From assembly GCA_023213395.1 (NCBI GenBank), contig CM041465.1, positions 91,147,741 to 91,211,740 on the forward strand: DNA of 64,000 nt, read 5' to 3'. Below, piece by piece: positions 46,383 through 58,430 of the stretch; within the stretch, counting starts at the first letter, position 1, and each line of letters starts with the position of its first letter. Under the pieces are notes generated by a model. It saw nothing but the letters and a program-made list of their open reading frames with translations. It did no database searches and was not told where the DNA came from. Source of the DNA: Cycas panzhihuaensis. Taxonomy: Eukaryota > Cycadophyta. The translations under genes and the position numbers were made by a program.

Positions 46383-46751
46383 GACCCTTCATTACATTAT
46401 AAATATTTATATACATATGTATTATGTGTATATTTGTATAATATAAACAACCCCTTAATGTAATTTGATTACATTATAAAGATACATCAACCAATAAGAT
46501 TGATGTAAAATACTCATGGAATACTTAAAAATTAATCTCTATACATTACATTTATACATTAAAATTTAATTGATATGAAATCTCTACTAGAATAAAGCTA
46601 CATAGTGTAATAAATTTGTCTGTATCTATTTGTTCATTACATTTGCTTATTTATACTTTATTATTTAATTTTTCCTTTTCTTTACTATGTTTTATTATTG
46701 AATTCACATAGATATTAGATCTTGAAGATAATCCCACTTGATATTAGAGCT
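46383..46751 (+). repeat. Possible LTR with PBS
   Basis: AT-rich 355 bp starting near TGACCCTTCATTACA and ending ATCCCAC, followed by TGATATTAGAGC at 46740-46751. This is two substitutions from the initiator Met-tRNA PBS. No second LTR of this type was found in the window, so the call rests on the PBS-like site and context. Confidence 0.35.
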
Positions 46752-49560
46752 ATTACGTGCTTTCTTTGTTGATTTTCTAAAAAATATATAAGAAATAGAG
46801 GTTTGTTTGCCAATAACAACACCCTATTCACACTATTTTTAGAGTTTTTTAATAATATTTGGTAGTCATAAACTAATATAATGCTACTATAGGAAGATTT
46901 TAACTTGTACCAACCTCAATGTGGAGATTTTTAGGCCCGTTATAATCCTTATGACTCATAGCTCTATTTTTAGTTAAAATGGCTCCGCTTGGCCCTCGTT
47001 TTAATATTAATCCATTTGTGCTAGCTATATCTCACTCTCAAACAAAGATATACTACTTCAAGTAGTCCTTTGGAGGTGTTAGGCTACTGTTGCAAGCATC
47101 TGCATGAAATTTTTAGTGATCATTCATAAGTTTTCAGTCCTAGGCAGTTGTATAGCCTCTACAAGCTCATGTGACCCTGTTTGAGTTCATTTCACTTTAG
47201 AACAACCCCAAATTTATCTAAAGGAGGGTGCCATAACCTTTAGATGAGATTTCAATCAACATTGGAGCTTCTATAAAGAGATTCATATCCTGTTTACATA
47301 TGTACATCATGGAGAGGCACACGTAGTTCATAGAAGTCACATAACCTTCATTATTTTAAAAAAAATAATTTTAGAACTTTATTTTTTATAAAATTTATGA
47401 AAAATCAAATTTGATTTGAATGTATGACTTGAATATGCCAAAAATTATTTTATTTTGATCATATATTCACTTATATGGATGTGTTTTAAGTATAAAAAGG
47501 GTAGATCTCAAAACTATTAAGTTACATTTTATAATTTTTTATTATGCAAAAGGATTAGGGCATTTTTGATACAGTTTAAAGTCTACCTAGCCCCTTAATA
47601 GAGTAGCCTATGGTCACATGTGCTCATCCTATGATTGGGGGCTAGCAAACAAAGGGAGATTAAGCCATCCCCATTTATATTTTTTACCATAAAAGATACC
47701 TATCACTGTTTTCATCATAACATTTAATGGAGAGTCATATTTGGGTGTTATCTAAACCATTGGAAAGCTAATTTAAAGACTTATAGCTTAAGCCATTTTT
47801 AGTCTGATTTGAGTCTATTTTATTAGAGTTCCAATCTACTCAAGTTAACCTACTTGTTTGAGTAATCTTCAGTCTTATTTCATCATTTGAATTCTTACAT
47901 TCTACTTTACATAAGATTTTTTGATGTTGTATACTATTGGTATTTATTAGTAGACTATTTTAATCAATTTTATGAGCTAACAAGTGCTTGTGGTTTAGCT
48001 ATTCTAGGTATTCTTCTTGAAGGATTGAGGTGGATCTTCTTAGAGCAAGTCCATTAAAGAGCTCTTTAAACCCTATATTTCCTTTCAATTTCTTGTATTT
48101 CCTTTTATTTTTTAGATTCTTTTATTAAAAAGAACCTTATTGGTAAATAAGAACACATTTAAATCCATCTTTAACTTAAAAGATTAATAAAGATAATCCT
48201 AAATCTACAAGTAAACTTTAATAGCCTTGCAAGGGGAATGGTTAGGACCCCTAAAGTTATCACTTCGTGTATGCCTTTGGTATTTCTCTAATTTGTTAAG
48301 GAAACTATTAGTTATAAGGTGGAAACAATGTCAGTAAAAAACCTATGCATGGAGATTGAGTGAATAAGTGCATATGGTAGTGATAATACTTGATTGAATC
48401 GAGTATTACAATGATTAATCTACATCCAGATCACTACAAATACTAAACTCAAGGTAGTAGAGTGGAGATTCACACCACATGGAGGTTCGTAGGGTCGCTC
48501 GAGATGAAGGAGAGTGATGGTAGAAGATGTGAGACTGTGTACATGAGGGGAGGTTGCCTGACCCTAAACATGATGGGGATAACATTTGTACTATAATGAA
48601 GGAGGCTCATAGTCACCACAATTACCATAGAGAGCAATGTGAGGTTATGCAGGTCAATGCAACACATGATCTAATTTGAGACAGTGAATGGTAAGTCAAT
48701 AGAGCCAATGAATGAACAATGGTTGACCAAAAATAGAACTAAGAGGTCATTTTCTTATTATAGGCTTATAAACAAGGTCTAGAGTCTAGATTAATTGGAT
48801 GAGGCTACGTGGATGATTAGTTGCTCAATAAACAACTATCACAAGAGCACATTTAAAGTTAAAAATAAGTAAAATAGGTAGAAACAAACTTGAACATAGT
48901 AAATGGGATGTCATTTTCTATAAATAAACTACTATTTCTAGCAAATAGGCTAAGACAACTTGTAGAAAATTGATTACAAGTACATAATCTAGCTTTGATA
49001 ACAAGAACAATTTAAGACTGGATCAAAATAGTAGAAAATAAATGATAAAGTAAGGTAAATAATGGATCAATGTAAATTTATTGCACAGAATTGAGACAAC
49101 TAAATTGGTTGGCACTATCATTCTATAATTTGATAGAGCTTTTCTATATCTAATAATCCAATGTATAAATCAGAGCATTCAAGTATAATTTATAGACCAC
49201 AATATACCTTAAGAATTAATCTTATTGGATGACATAATGGGCAAATATTATTGGTCTGTTATTCGATAAGAGGTAAACCTGATAACTTTATACATTACAA
49301 ATGAATTGCAATAAGGTATAATTAATGATACAATAATATATATGATATATTTATAAATGAGTTGTCATTAATGTTTTAATAATTATGGCTTATATAAAAT
49401 ACTTTAATAGATTGATAAAGTTGCCTATATACTTAAACTTCCTCCCAACACTAAGATCTATAATGTATTCATTTTTTGTGCCTTAAAAAGTGCCTAGATA
49501 AAGACATTATTTCTTAGTCTATCTTACTAGTTCTTGATTGAGAGCAACATCTCATTATTC
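46752..49560. other. Unassigned sequence, probably retroelement interior
   Basis: About 2.8 kb between the LTR/PBS candidate and the chromodomain-like remnant. No domain motif could be read with confidence; a short ATG frame at 46978 (MAPLGPRFNINPF) has no family signature. A purine-rich strand stretch lies at 48470-48680. Confidence 0.35.
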
Positions 49561-49619
49561 CACCTAACTATATTTTAGCCAACCAGTAATGCTACTTTTA
49601 AAATGGAACCATCTCTAAG
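49561..49619 (+). pseudogene. Gypsy L chromodomain-like 3' end, left part
   Basis: Reading across the insertion of J, this segment (EPSLSK) joins 57171 onward (YLVQ-stop-VSYKPKDMI), the pattern of a C-terminal chromodomain in plant gypsy elements (a Y-L-V-x-W core, with a stop at the Trp). The last five bases, CTAAG (49615-49619), are J's target site. Only the 3' end of this gypsy element is recognisable. Confidence 0.4.
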
Positions 49620-49917
49620 TGAAAAGAATGGATTTATCCTTCATCTCCATGTACTAAACATAAAGGCAAACATGGGAGCAAGAGAGACTTAAGAGAAAGA
49701 AAGTAGCTCTCACAAAATGGGGAGGTAAGAATGAGCTTCCTCCATTGAGCTTTTACTTTTATATTAAGAGAGGGAGCATTAGAGTTAGATGAAATGAAAT
49801 TGCACATAATGCACATGAAAGTGTATTTCACTTAAGTGATTTAATTTAAAGTTCACTTAAGACCCTTTTTAGAAATAATCAACTAATGTAATAACCTTGT
49901 GACATTAACCCTTTTCA
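49620..49917 (-). repeat. 3' LTR of copia J
   Basis: 298 bp; on the + strand TGAAAAGAATGG to CCCTTTTCA. It is about 90% identical by hand count to the other LTR at 56868-57165. On the minus strand it starts TGAAAAGGGTTAAT, recalling the family-1 LTR start TGAAAGAGGTTAAT. Confidence 0.85.
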
Positions 49918-49930
49918 ATCTCCCCCTTAA
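49918..49930 (-). other. Polypurine tract of copia J
   Basis: The minus strand reads TTAAGGGGGAGAT next to the 3' LTR, almost the same as the family-1 PPT. Confidence 0.75.
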
Positions 49931-50169
49931 TGGTAGAAGGTCATTTCATCTTATTTTATTCTATCCTATGAGGTCTTTATTTGAGCCTCTTGCAAAGTAA
50001 ACTATTATAACACTTTTGTAGGAAACCCTAATGGGGAAGAAAACCCACATATTTTCTAATCTACTAACTGGCTCAAGCAGCTCTTTAAATAAAGCTAGAT
50101 AGCCAATCAATACAATGAATTTTATAGCTAAAATCTTCTAAGTCTCCATATACCATTTGGTCATCCCCC

Positions 50170-50340
50170 ATACCCTTTCGAGTTTTCATAGGTTCTAATT
50201 TTCTAAAATGATACAACCCTTATCCTTTCACACCCACAAGGGGTTTTCATGAATGGGGTAGAGCAGAGACTTACTCTTATCCTTCCACGCCCACAAGGGA
50301 TTTTCATGAATGAGACAGAGTATGATGGTCCTATTGTCAT
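50170..50340 (-). other. Copia J 3' UTR tandem hairpin units
   Basis: Two units with ACCCCTTGTGGG and the + strand partner 'cacccacaaggggttttcatgaa', homologous to the paired units in A, C and E1 although J belongs to a diverged subfamily. Confidence 0.5.
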
Positions 50341-50389
50341 CTCCTTCAATCAGTCAGAGATGGAGGCCCTAAGGTTGAGTTGCTTTCAT

Positions 50390-51990
50390 AACTATTCAAA
50401 CTTCATCCTCTTTAGTGGTTTGGTGAAGATATCAACCACTTGATCTGTTGTGGGGCAGTACTTGATTTAAATTGTGCCATCATAAACTAGTTCTTTAATC
50501 CTATGGACTTTCATACTTATATATTTAGTATGATCATGAAATACAAGATTTTTAGCCATTTGGATTGTAGATTAATTATCTATATATAAGATAGTAGAAC
50601 TTGTTTGGGTGGCATTTAATATATTCAATAATTTTTTAAGCCATGTCACCTCCTTTCTTGTCTCAGAAGGAGCAATATACTTAGCTTTAATGGTTGAGTC
50701 TACAACTATCTTCTGCCATCTGAATCTCTATGATATTGGTGTTGTTCCAAGAAATGTTATGTACCTAGACGTAGATCTTCCTATGTCTTTATCTCTGGCA
50801 AAGTCTGAGTCTATGTATGCATAATATTTAAATTCTGCATTGGGTTCATATAACAGACCATATTTGTTGATCATCTTTAGGTACCTCAACACTTGTATTG
50901 TAGCTTGCTAGTGATTCTGCTTAGGATTTGTCATGAATCTTGTAAGAATGTTAATAGAGTGTGTAATATCTAGCCTTGTGTTGGTAATATAGATGAGACT
51001 ATGTATAAGTTATATGTAGAGTATTGTGTCTGCCTCCCTAGTGTCACCATCAGCTGAGAGTTTAATATTAGGTTCCATAGGTATATCCACTGGTCGAGTA
51101 CCTTCCAACTGAAACTTTGTTAAAAGATCAATGATATATTTTTCTTGGGAGAGAAATATTTTGCCATTCTTTTGAGTTACTTCAATTCCTAAGTAATATT
51201 TCATTAACCCGAGGTCAGACAATTCAAAAGTTTTAGCAAGGTCCTTCTTCAGCTAGCTAATTACCTATTCACTATTCCCCGTTATTAGCATATCATCCAC
51301 AAAGATTAAGAGGTATGTGACTTTATTATTTTGGTGCTTGATGAATAATATTGCATCAATATCTTGATAGTCACAAACCTCATATCTAAGTTATCTCATT
51401 CTTTCATATAACTTAGAAAACCAAGCATGAGGGGCTTGCTTTAGGCTGCACAAGGACTTTCTAAGCCTACAAACCTTATGCTCATGACCAACAATCTCGT
51501 ATCCTTCTGGCTGTTCCATGTAAATTTCTTCTTTAAGGTCCCCATTAAGAAATGTGGTCTTAACATCAAGCTGGTGGATTTTCTAACCCTGTTAAGCAGC
51601 CAAGGCTATAGGAGTTCTGATTGTAGGTGGCTTGGTTGTAGGAAAAAAGATTTCAGTGTAGTCGATGCCTTCCCTTTATGTGAATACTTTTTCTACCAAC
51701 CTCGCCTTGTATTTTTCCAGGGTGCGATCTGATCTATACTTGTTTTTGAACACCCATTTATTTTAAACTACCTTTCTTCCAAGTGGTAGATCAATAAGCT
51801 CCCATATACCATTCTTGATAAGAGATTAGTACTCTTTGTTCATGGTACTTCTCCAACCTATATGCTTTACAACTTCTTGGTACATTAGGGGTTCTTTATT
51901 AAGAGCAAGGTATAGTTCTATTGGTTCAAGCTCAATGGAAAGTGATTCATGTATCCTTACTCTGTGGGCACTTCTAGTACCAGTTTTGCC
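50390..51990 (-). pseudogene. pol: Copia J reverse transcriptase and RNase H (degenerate)
   Basis: Minus strand. RT starts near 51860 (KNGIWELIDLPLGRKVV at about 51815-51765) and contains SLCSLKQAPHAWF near 51450. The catalytic FVDDML box is intact at about 51305-51288. The segment 51222-51010 links RT to RNase H (LGLMKYYLGIEVTQKNGKIF). RNase H runs about 51000-50400 and includes a SAE-Y-like block near 50690; it ends in VDIFTKPL at about 50436-50413. It is related to but clearly diverged from family 1. Several TAG/TAA codons break the frame. Confidence 0.85.
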
Positions 51991-52329
51991 TACCTCATCT
52001 AGTCACATGTCCTTGTGTAACTGATAGGGTTCACAAAAACCTCGAGTTAGAAATAAGGTTTTCATTTCCACAACCTCTTGGTCTTCTTTTTGATCCTGAA
52101 AAGGATCATGTGAAATATTTAGCATGGAGAAATTTGACGATGTTAGAGAAGATGGGCCAGCCACATATGTTGGAGAAGATGATCCTTTTGCTATGGCTTT
52201 GCCTTTGTCAATTTAGCTATTCGTAAATGATAGTACTGGATGTGTACACATTGGCTGGGAGTCACATCTTGTATCCTTTGGGGCTCTATTGTCATATTCC
52301 AAGATTTTGAGCAATTGTTGAGCATCTCC

Positions 52330-53769
52330 CCCCTAAATTTTAGAATCTAGATATCAAATTCAGTATCATCATTAAATTATTATGAAGGCATCTTAGAGTT
52401 AAGTCTAAGTAATTAATCTTTAGTCTCTATAAAGATAACATCTCTAGTGATAATGATTTTATATTGTGAAGGTATGAAAACCTTGTACCTCTTTTTGTCT
52501 ATAGGGTATCCAACAAACGTGCCTTTGATGGCTCTATCTTGGAGCTTGTTTTTATGTTCCTATAGAATGTGAGCATAACAAGTAGAGCCAAAAATTTTGA
52601 AGTGGGAGATAGAGGGGGTTTGTCCATACCACATTTTATTTGGAGAGGGGATGAGCTTGGAGGGACTAACAATGTTGATGTAATACACAATAGTCTAGAT
52701 AGCATCAACCTAAAGATAGATAGGGACATTCTTATATACCAACATAGCATGGGCCATGTTCATGATGGTCCTGTTCATATGCTCAGTAACTCTATTTTGT
52801 TAGGGTATACCTACAATAGTGGTCTGATGTTTGATTCCATGTTGATGTAGGTATGATTCAAACTCATTGGATGTATACTCGCCACCATTGTCAGTCCTGA
52901 GTATTTTGATCTTGAATCTAAATTCATTTTCCATGTGGGTCTTGAAAGTTTAAAACATATAAAAAGCTTCATCTTTCTTTACAAGAAAAGTAACCCATAC
53001 TTTCTTGGTAAAATCATCAATGAAAGTAATATAGTACCACTTCTTTTTAAGATAAGGGATGGGCATAAGACCATATATATTTGAGTATACAAGCTACAAA
53101 GGTTGGCTAGATTTTCACTGACTATAAGGAAAGGGTTGTCTTTGAGATTTGACAATAATACATACTTCACATTTGAAGGACTTAGAGGAGAACCCTTGAA
53201 AACTAAGAAGAGTTGCTTGTAGTTCTCTTAAATGATCAATATTGATATGCCCCATACAAGCATGCCATAGGGCTACTTGGGATAACTTTTAAGGAGTCAG
53301 GGTTGTGGTAAAAGCAAAGTTATTATCGACATAATTAGCTTCAGAGGATGGTAAGCTAGTTAGGTAAAAAAGTTTGCCATCAAGAATTTCGATCATAACC
53401 ATAGCATTTGAAGGAAGGTGAATGACACAAAGAGTTTAATTATTTGCAGTTACACTCAATTCAAATCCATGAGAGACAAGGGTGGATAGGGAGAGTAGGT
53501 TCTACTTTAGAGCAAGAATATATAAAACATCAATAAGTGTAAAATCTAGAAGGTTTGGGAGTTTTAGGTAAACAGTTCCAAGTCCTTCGATTGGCTGAGA
53601 TGATTTGTTAGCCATGTGTACAACACCACAAACTTTAGAGTTAAAATCTTGAAAGAACTGGCAATGACAAGTCATACGATGTGTTGCTCTAATATCTATG
53701 ATCCATGATGAAGTATTTGAGGTGGCACTATTTACAACTCTAAGTGGTGAAGGCAAAAATGAATAAGCA
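52330..53769 (-). pseudogene. pol: Copia J protease, pre-integrase and integrase (degenerate)
   Basis: Minus strand. Protease at about 53715-53670 reads WIIDIRATHRMT, so the DTG motif is lost (Asp-Ile-Arg). LWHACMGHINIDHLREL at about 53285-53235 is the pre-integrase zinc region, with KCEVCIIVKS near 53175. The integrase core runs from about 53095 (LMPIPYLKKK, FIDDFTKKVWVTFLVKKDEAF) through RTDNGGEYTSNEFESYLHQH (about 52900-52840). It continues to IP-stop-QNRV and a C-terminal block, HFKIFGSTCYAHIL, near 52610-52570; FVGYPIDKKRYKVF is near 52520-52480. Most motifs are present, with stops at Gln and Trp codons. Confidence 0.85.
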
Positions 53770-54904
53770 TAACCATAATGAGCCTTAATATACTTAGTGG
53801 ATCTATTAATAACATTTGATGAAGTGGTCCCAATTCTTTGAATGTATGCATGAGCAAATTACATTTCACTAAAAGCATCTTTAAAAAATGTATTATCAAC
53901 ATTATGTATACCATGGTGCTATTGATAACTTGGTAGTTTGTTGGTGGCAGTTCTATAATTTTTGGCATAATGTCCTTTTTTATTTTACCTTTGGCACACA
54001 ACTGTTTGATTTCTAGTCCCATAAGAAGTATTGGACTGGTTGGATTATCTCTACTTATTAGATCTAGGTCTAGGTTGATTATTTTGGCCTTAGCCTTGAG
54101 ACTGTTTTTGTTGGAATTGAGGAGTCTATTGACCAAGAGGGACATTGTCCTTATTATCTACCTCTTCCTCTTCTATAAGAATTACCACCTCTACGAGAGT
54201 ATTGACCTTGATTTTTGGTATAACAAAGATCTTCTTCTACTTTGAAAGTAGCATAAGCTAGATCTAATGTAGTAGCAAAGTTGATATCAGAGGTCTTATC
54301 AAATTCAATAAACTTATCAGTAAGCCTCAAAGTTTAGGGTCTTCAAAGTGCCACTAGATTAAAGACTTTCCAGTAGATTTTTGTAATCTGGGATATGGAG
54401 ACATGATTGAATTAAGAAAGCCCATGTAATATATTGAGTTTTAAAATCTTTATCAATGGATTGCTTGATTAGACAAAGGAGATTAATTGTCTTACTTACA
54501 TGTCCTTTCTACATTTTCAATTTGTTTATCTTCAACACTAAGTGAAAAAATTCTAAGTTTGATTTAGTGTCAAAGATCTTCTTAAGAACTTTCCACGTTG
54601 TGTCATGTATAGCTTCACCAATGAGATTATGTAGGGAATAATCAGTGACAAGCAGTATCCTTGCACAGATTTTGTCATCATCAAGTTCCCATTGGCATTT
54701 AGCTACAGCTTTAATAGGAGCAGTTAGAGCACCTCCTCTAGAAGAAACTAAGGTAGTTGTAGCTACAATAGATGGTGTAGGTTACAAGTGATCTCTCCAT
54801 AGAACTTCATACTTTGCAGCATTTCTAACACCCGTGAACCACATATCCTAATTTTCTTTCCCTTTTAGAATTTAGTTCACATTTTGTTTGAACTATAAAG
54901 ATAT
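53770..54904 (-). pseudogene. gag: Copia J gag (degenerate, start codon lost)
   Basis: Aligned with C and E2, the start would be at 54904, where the codon is ATA. The stretch FKQNVN, a stop, then ILKGKK follows. The UBN2-type core lies at about 54700-54520 (LLVTDYSLHNLIGEAIHDT, KSNLEFFHLVLKINKLK). A Gly/Arg-rich tail is near 54180-54120. The zinc-knuckle position at about 53995-53950 (VCQR, stop, NKKGHYAKNYRTAT) has lost Cys residues. The capsid-forming role is known for the family; this copy cannot make it. Confidence 0.8.
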
Positions 54905-56853
54905 GGTGTCTTTTGAGAAGGGAAGAAATGAACAAGAAACTATAAAAGTGATGGCAATAAATGACCAATCACTATTTACAAATGGAAGATGCAATGTAGT
55001 AGTGTAGTAGAAGGAAGAAGAAGTGAGAATGGTTGCTCAAAGATAAAGGGAGTAACTTAAAGAAAAGTCACCAACACTTGTGATAAATATTAACTTGATA
55101 TAGTAGAAATATGAGAAGCACTATGATTATGATTACACTATGGATCACTTTTTACAAATAAGTAAATGATTAATATATAAGATTGTAGGCTACTGTAGAA
55201 GCTGACATCATTGGGTGTACACAACTTGAAACTCAAATGTAGGATGCATAATCAACCCAATAACCTTTAACTTATGTCTAACATGTAGTTGAGGTTGATG
55301 AAGGGATGCCTAGGCTTCTACTAGAATTAAGTTGGCCTTCACCCACCATACCCACAATTATGCTTGGTGATGAAATCTAAGTCACAACAGAGCCCAAGTA
55401 CTCCTAATCCTCACCCAATTCACCAATGAGCAGCTCTATATCTCCTCTAAAGAGTGGTACATGCATACCCATGGCTATGATAGATATTGGATTGGGTATA
55501 TTTTAATCTTGTATTAAAGTTTCAATTTTTTTGGTTGGTTATCAAGATAATCCTTGATTGAGGCACGATGGTATGGCTAACCAAACCTCACCAATATTCT
55601 AGTTTAATCCAGTCCCAACTTAAAACCCACACCTCCTTTATGGCATGACATTCTGCCAACCAAGGTATCTTAACCTTGGTGAGTATGTGAATAGGCACAA
55701 TATGGTAGAAAATAACATACATGATGTAGGAAGAGTGAAAAGATTATCAAATTGCATCAAACGTACATTTAACTAAAAATAGAATGCTTACTTGGAGTGC
55801 TTTCTTGGAGTGTCTTTAGAGTACCTACTTTGAATGATTTTGGAGTACTGAAATGCAATACTAATAATTGATTAAGGACACCAAATATTGCTTTGAGGTA
55901 GGTGTTCTTTTTTTTTTTTTTCTCTCACTTTTACAATGGACTTTTAAGCCTTATAAGAAGAAGGAAGAAAATTTCTTCACTTGTTTATTTTTTAATATAA
56001 AAAAAATAATCTTCACTAAATCACCGATAACTATCTCCCACGATGATAAAATGGAGTGCCAATTTTTGTGCTGTAAACTAGACTCAGAGCTTCATCTTTA
56101 GGAAGTGGAATTAGGTCCAAATGAGTTCTGAAATATTTTTGGTAGCCCCGCAAAGTTAGGAGTTTATATTTTTCTAGAATTCTTACTAAACATAACTATT
56201 GTTTACTAAAACAACAATAACTTCCTCATATGACATCGAAATTAGGTGCTAATTTTTGTGCTAAAAAGTAGACTTAGAGCCTTATCTTTAATAATTAGAA
56301 TCATATAAATTGGATCTCTGTAGAATATTTTTCAAACCTATGAAGCTTAGCAAGTAAATTTTATTTCTACAAAAAATTTAGCTTGCTAATATCTCATTAA
56401 TACATGATACCATATGAAATTTCCATCATTTTTTGATAACCAGGGTCCCAATATAGGCAAGGTGAGAGCATATAATGATGGATATTTTAAATGGCTTAAA
56501 ATTATTTAGAAAACATGGGTAAAACTTCCCCTTACAATCATTCTTCTAAAAGCTAGAAACATTTCGGTAGCATTTCCCCTTGTTAAATGGATAAAATGAG
56601 GGGAAAGGAAAGAAGAATGAGATAACATGAATGACCACCAAAGGATTGGAATCCTTGGGCCTTATAACTCCTTGTATTATGCTTCCAAACCTATAAAAGA
56701 TAAAGAGAAAGCAAATAATATAAAATATGCTATGATAATAACTTAAAAATATTTCTAAATCCACTTTCACAATCTCCTTCACCACCTGGATTATGGGGGA
56801 GAAGGAAGTGATGGCTCCATTGCAAGTTCAAGTGAAGAATATGAAGGAAGCAA
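54905..56853 (-). other. Copia J leader
   Basis: About 1.95 kb. The gag-proximal part (54905-55700) resembles the family-1 leader in antisense. The distal part (about 56020-56420) holds two to three diverged units of about 175-190 bp sharing 'aatttttgtgct', 'tagactcagagcttcatctt' and related blocks. A GGGGAAA/TTTCCCC inverted repeat lies at about 56573-56606. No coding signature. Confidence 0.6.
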
Positions 56854-56865
56854 GCTCTAATACCA
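56854..56865 (-). other. Primer binding site of copia J
   Basis: The minus strand reads TGGTATTAGAGC, one transition away from the standard initiator Met-tRNA PBS, two bases after the 5' LTR. Confidence 0.8.
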
Positions 56866-56867
56866 CA

Positions 56868-57165
56868 TGAAAATAGTGGATCTATCCTTCATCTCTATGC
56901 ACTAAACAAAAAGATAAACATAGGAGCAAGAGAGACTTGAGAGAAAGAAAGTAACTCTCATAAAATAGGGAGGTAAGAATGAACCTCCTCCATTGAGCTT
57001 TTACTTTTATATTGAGAGAGGGAGCATTAGAGTTAAGTGAATTGAAATTACATATAATGTATATGAAAGTGCATTTCACTTAAGTGATCTAATTTAAAGT
57101 TCACTTAAGACCCTTTTTAGAAATAATCAACTAATGTAATGACCTTATGATATTAACCCTTTTCA
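56868..57165 (-). repeat. 5' LTR of copia J
   Basis: 298 bp, + strand TGAAAATAGTGG to CCCTTTTCA. Immediately outside, CTAAG (57166-57170) repeats the five bases before the other LTR (49615-49619): a perfect target duplication. J is therefore one full insertion of 7546 bp. Confidence 0.9.
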
Positions 57166-57289
57166 CTAAGTACTTGGTACAATAGGTCAGTTATAAACCT
57201 AAGGACATGATATAAGAATTAATTAAATTTATTAAGAAACATCTATATCTTCTTAACTTTAAGGACTCAAAATCTTAGGGGAGAGAACC
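57166..57289 (+). pseudogene. Gypsy L chromodomain-like 3' end, right part, and PPT
   Basis: Begins with J's right target copy (CTAAG). The + frame reads YLVQ-stop-VSYKPKDMI, then FIKKHLYLLNFKDSKS, resembling the chromodomain and terminal segment of plant gypsy polyproteins. A purine tract, TTAGGGGAGAGAA (about 57275-57287), follows. Confidence 0.4.
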
Positions 57290-57640
57290 TATTACGTGGC
57301 CACTTATTATCAAGTGGAACCACTTTACTAGCACATCTGATAAATGAATCTAGTGGTTAGTGCTAGTTATTAACTTTTATACATAGGCTACTTATGTTTA
57401 CCAATGGAATTAGAAGCTATTTATCCCACCAATGATATTCTATATAAGAGACTTCTCTCATCTATTTAAGGCCAACCCAATGTAAAGCGAGGTTGTTGTG
57501 TATTATAATTTCTTGTGAGATCATAATTCAGTATATCTTTTAGTGTTTTTTTGTGATTTTAGTGCCCTGTGCATTTATATTTTCTAGAATTATTTTTTGC
57601 TTGCTAATAAAAGTGATTTATTTACTACTTAAGTCTTATT
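57290..57640 (+). repeat. Probable 3' LTR of gypsy L
   Basis: Starts TATTACGTGGCC (TG probably mutated) right after the purine tract. It contains CTATATAAGAG (about 57450) and CTATTTAAGG, which look like promoter TATA sequences, and T-rich sequence further on. The right end is not fixed because no partner LTR is in the window. Confidence 0.4.
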
Positions 57641-57712
57641 ATTATGCCCTTTGAGCTTGAAGTGAATCAAATGTATGGAAGAATATTAGAAAAAACATAT
57701 CTCAAAGAAGAT

Positions 57713-57749
57713 AGATATATATATATATATATATATAGATATATATATA
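57713..57749. repeat. (AT)n microsatellite
   Basis: About 37 bases of alternating A and T, broken by single G. Confidence 0.8.
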
Positions 57750-57779
57750 AAAGATAAAACTGTATGTGAAAGATATATA

Positions 57780-58430
57780 GAAAATAAAAGGTGAAGTAAA
57801 AATAATGGGGGATAAGGATGACATAGGTTATGAGTGATAATAGGAAATAAAAGTATATGAGGGGGTTATATGAGAAATGAAAGTTAAAGTGAGGATGATG
57901 GTGGGTAAAGATGATATGGGTTAGGAATAAGATGAGGGGATAATATGCATAGAAAATTAGTAAAATAATAAGGGGTGAGAGATAGGGGAAATGATAATCA
58001 TTCTATATAGATAAAAAGGAGAGATGTGATGGATGAAATTTTAAGTGTGGATGATGGTAGTAAGAGATATGTAAGCTATATGTGAGATTAGGGAATAGCA
58101 TATGTGTGGGGTTAATAAGGAAAATATATGGAATGAGAGATAGAGGGTATGATGGATATTCTATATAGGTGAACAATTTATATGGGTGTACTTGAGAGAG
58201 ATGTGGGAAGGAAAGGTGATAGGGGATAAAAATTATATGGCTTTAGAGAAAGGCTAGGAAATTACTTATATGGAGGGTTAATAGAAGGATAAGGAACGTG
58301 GGATAGGTCAACTGATGAGAACTCTTAGATAGGAGTATATGAGAAAGGTATATAGGAAGGTAAGACATTATATTCATAAAGTTGAGGAGATGGAATATGA
58401 GGATGATGATAATGTGATCCATAAAGGAAA
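57780..58430. repeat. Purine-rich degenerate repeats, period about 165 bp
   Basis: The + strand is G/A-rich. Related phrases (GGGGATAAGGATGACAT, GGGTAAAGATGATAT, GGGTTAATAAGG, GGGTTAATAGAAGG) recur at spacings of roughly 155-172 bp, suggesting about four decayed copies of a satellite-like unit. The period is estimated by eye. Confidence 0.4.

Noticed and set aside
53970-54245. 91-residue + strand frame
   Set aside because: Antisense to the gag of copia J, which accounts for the region.
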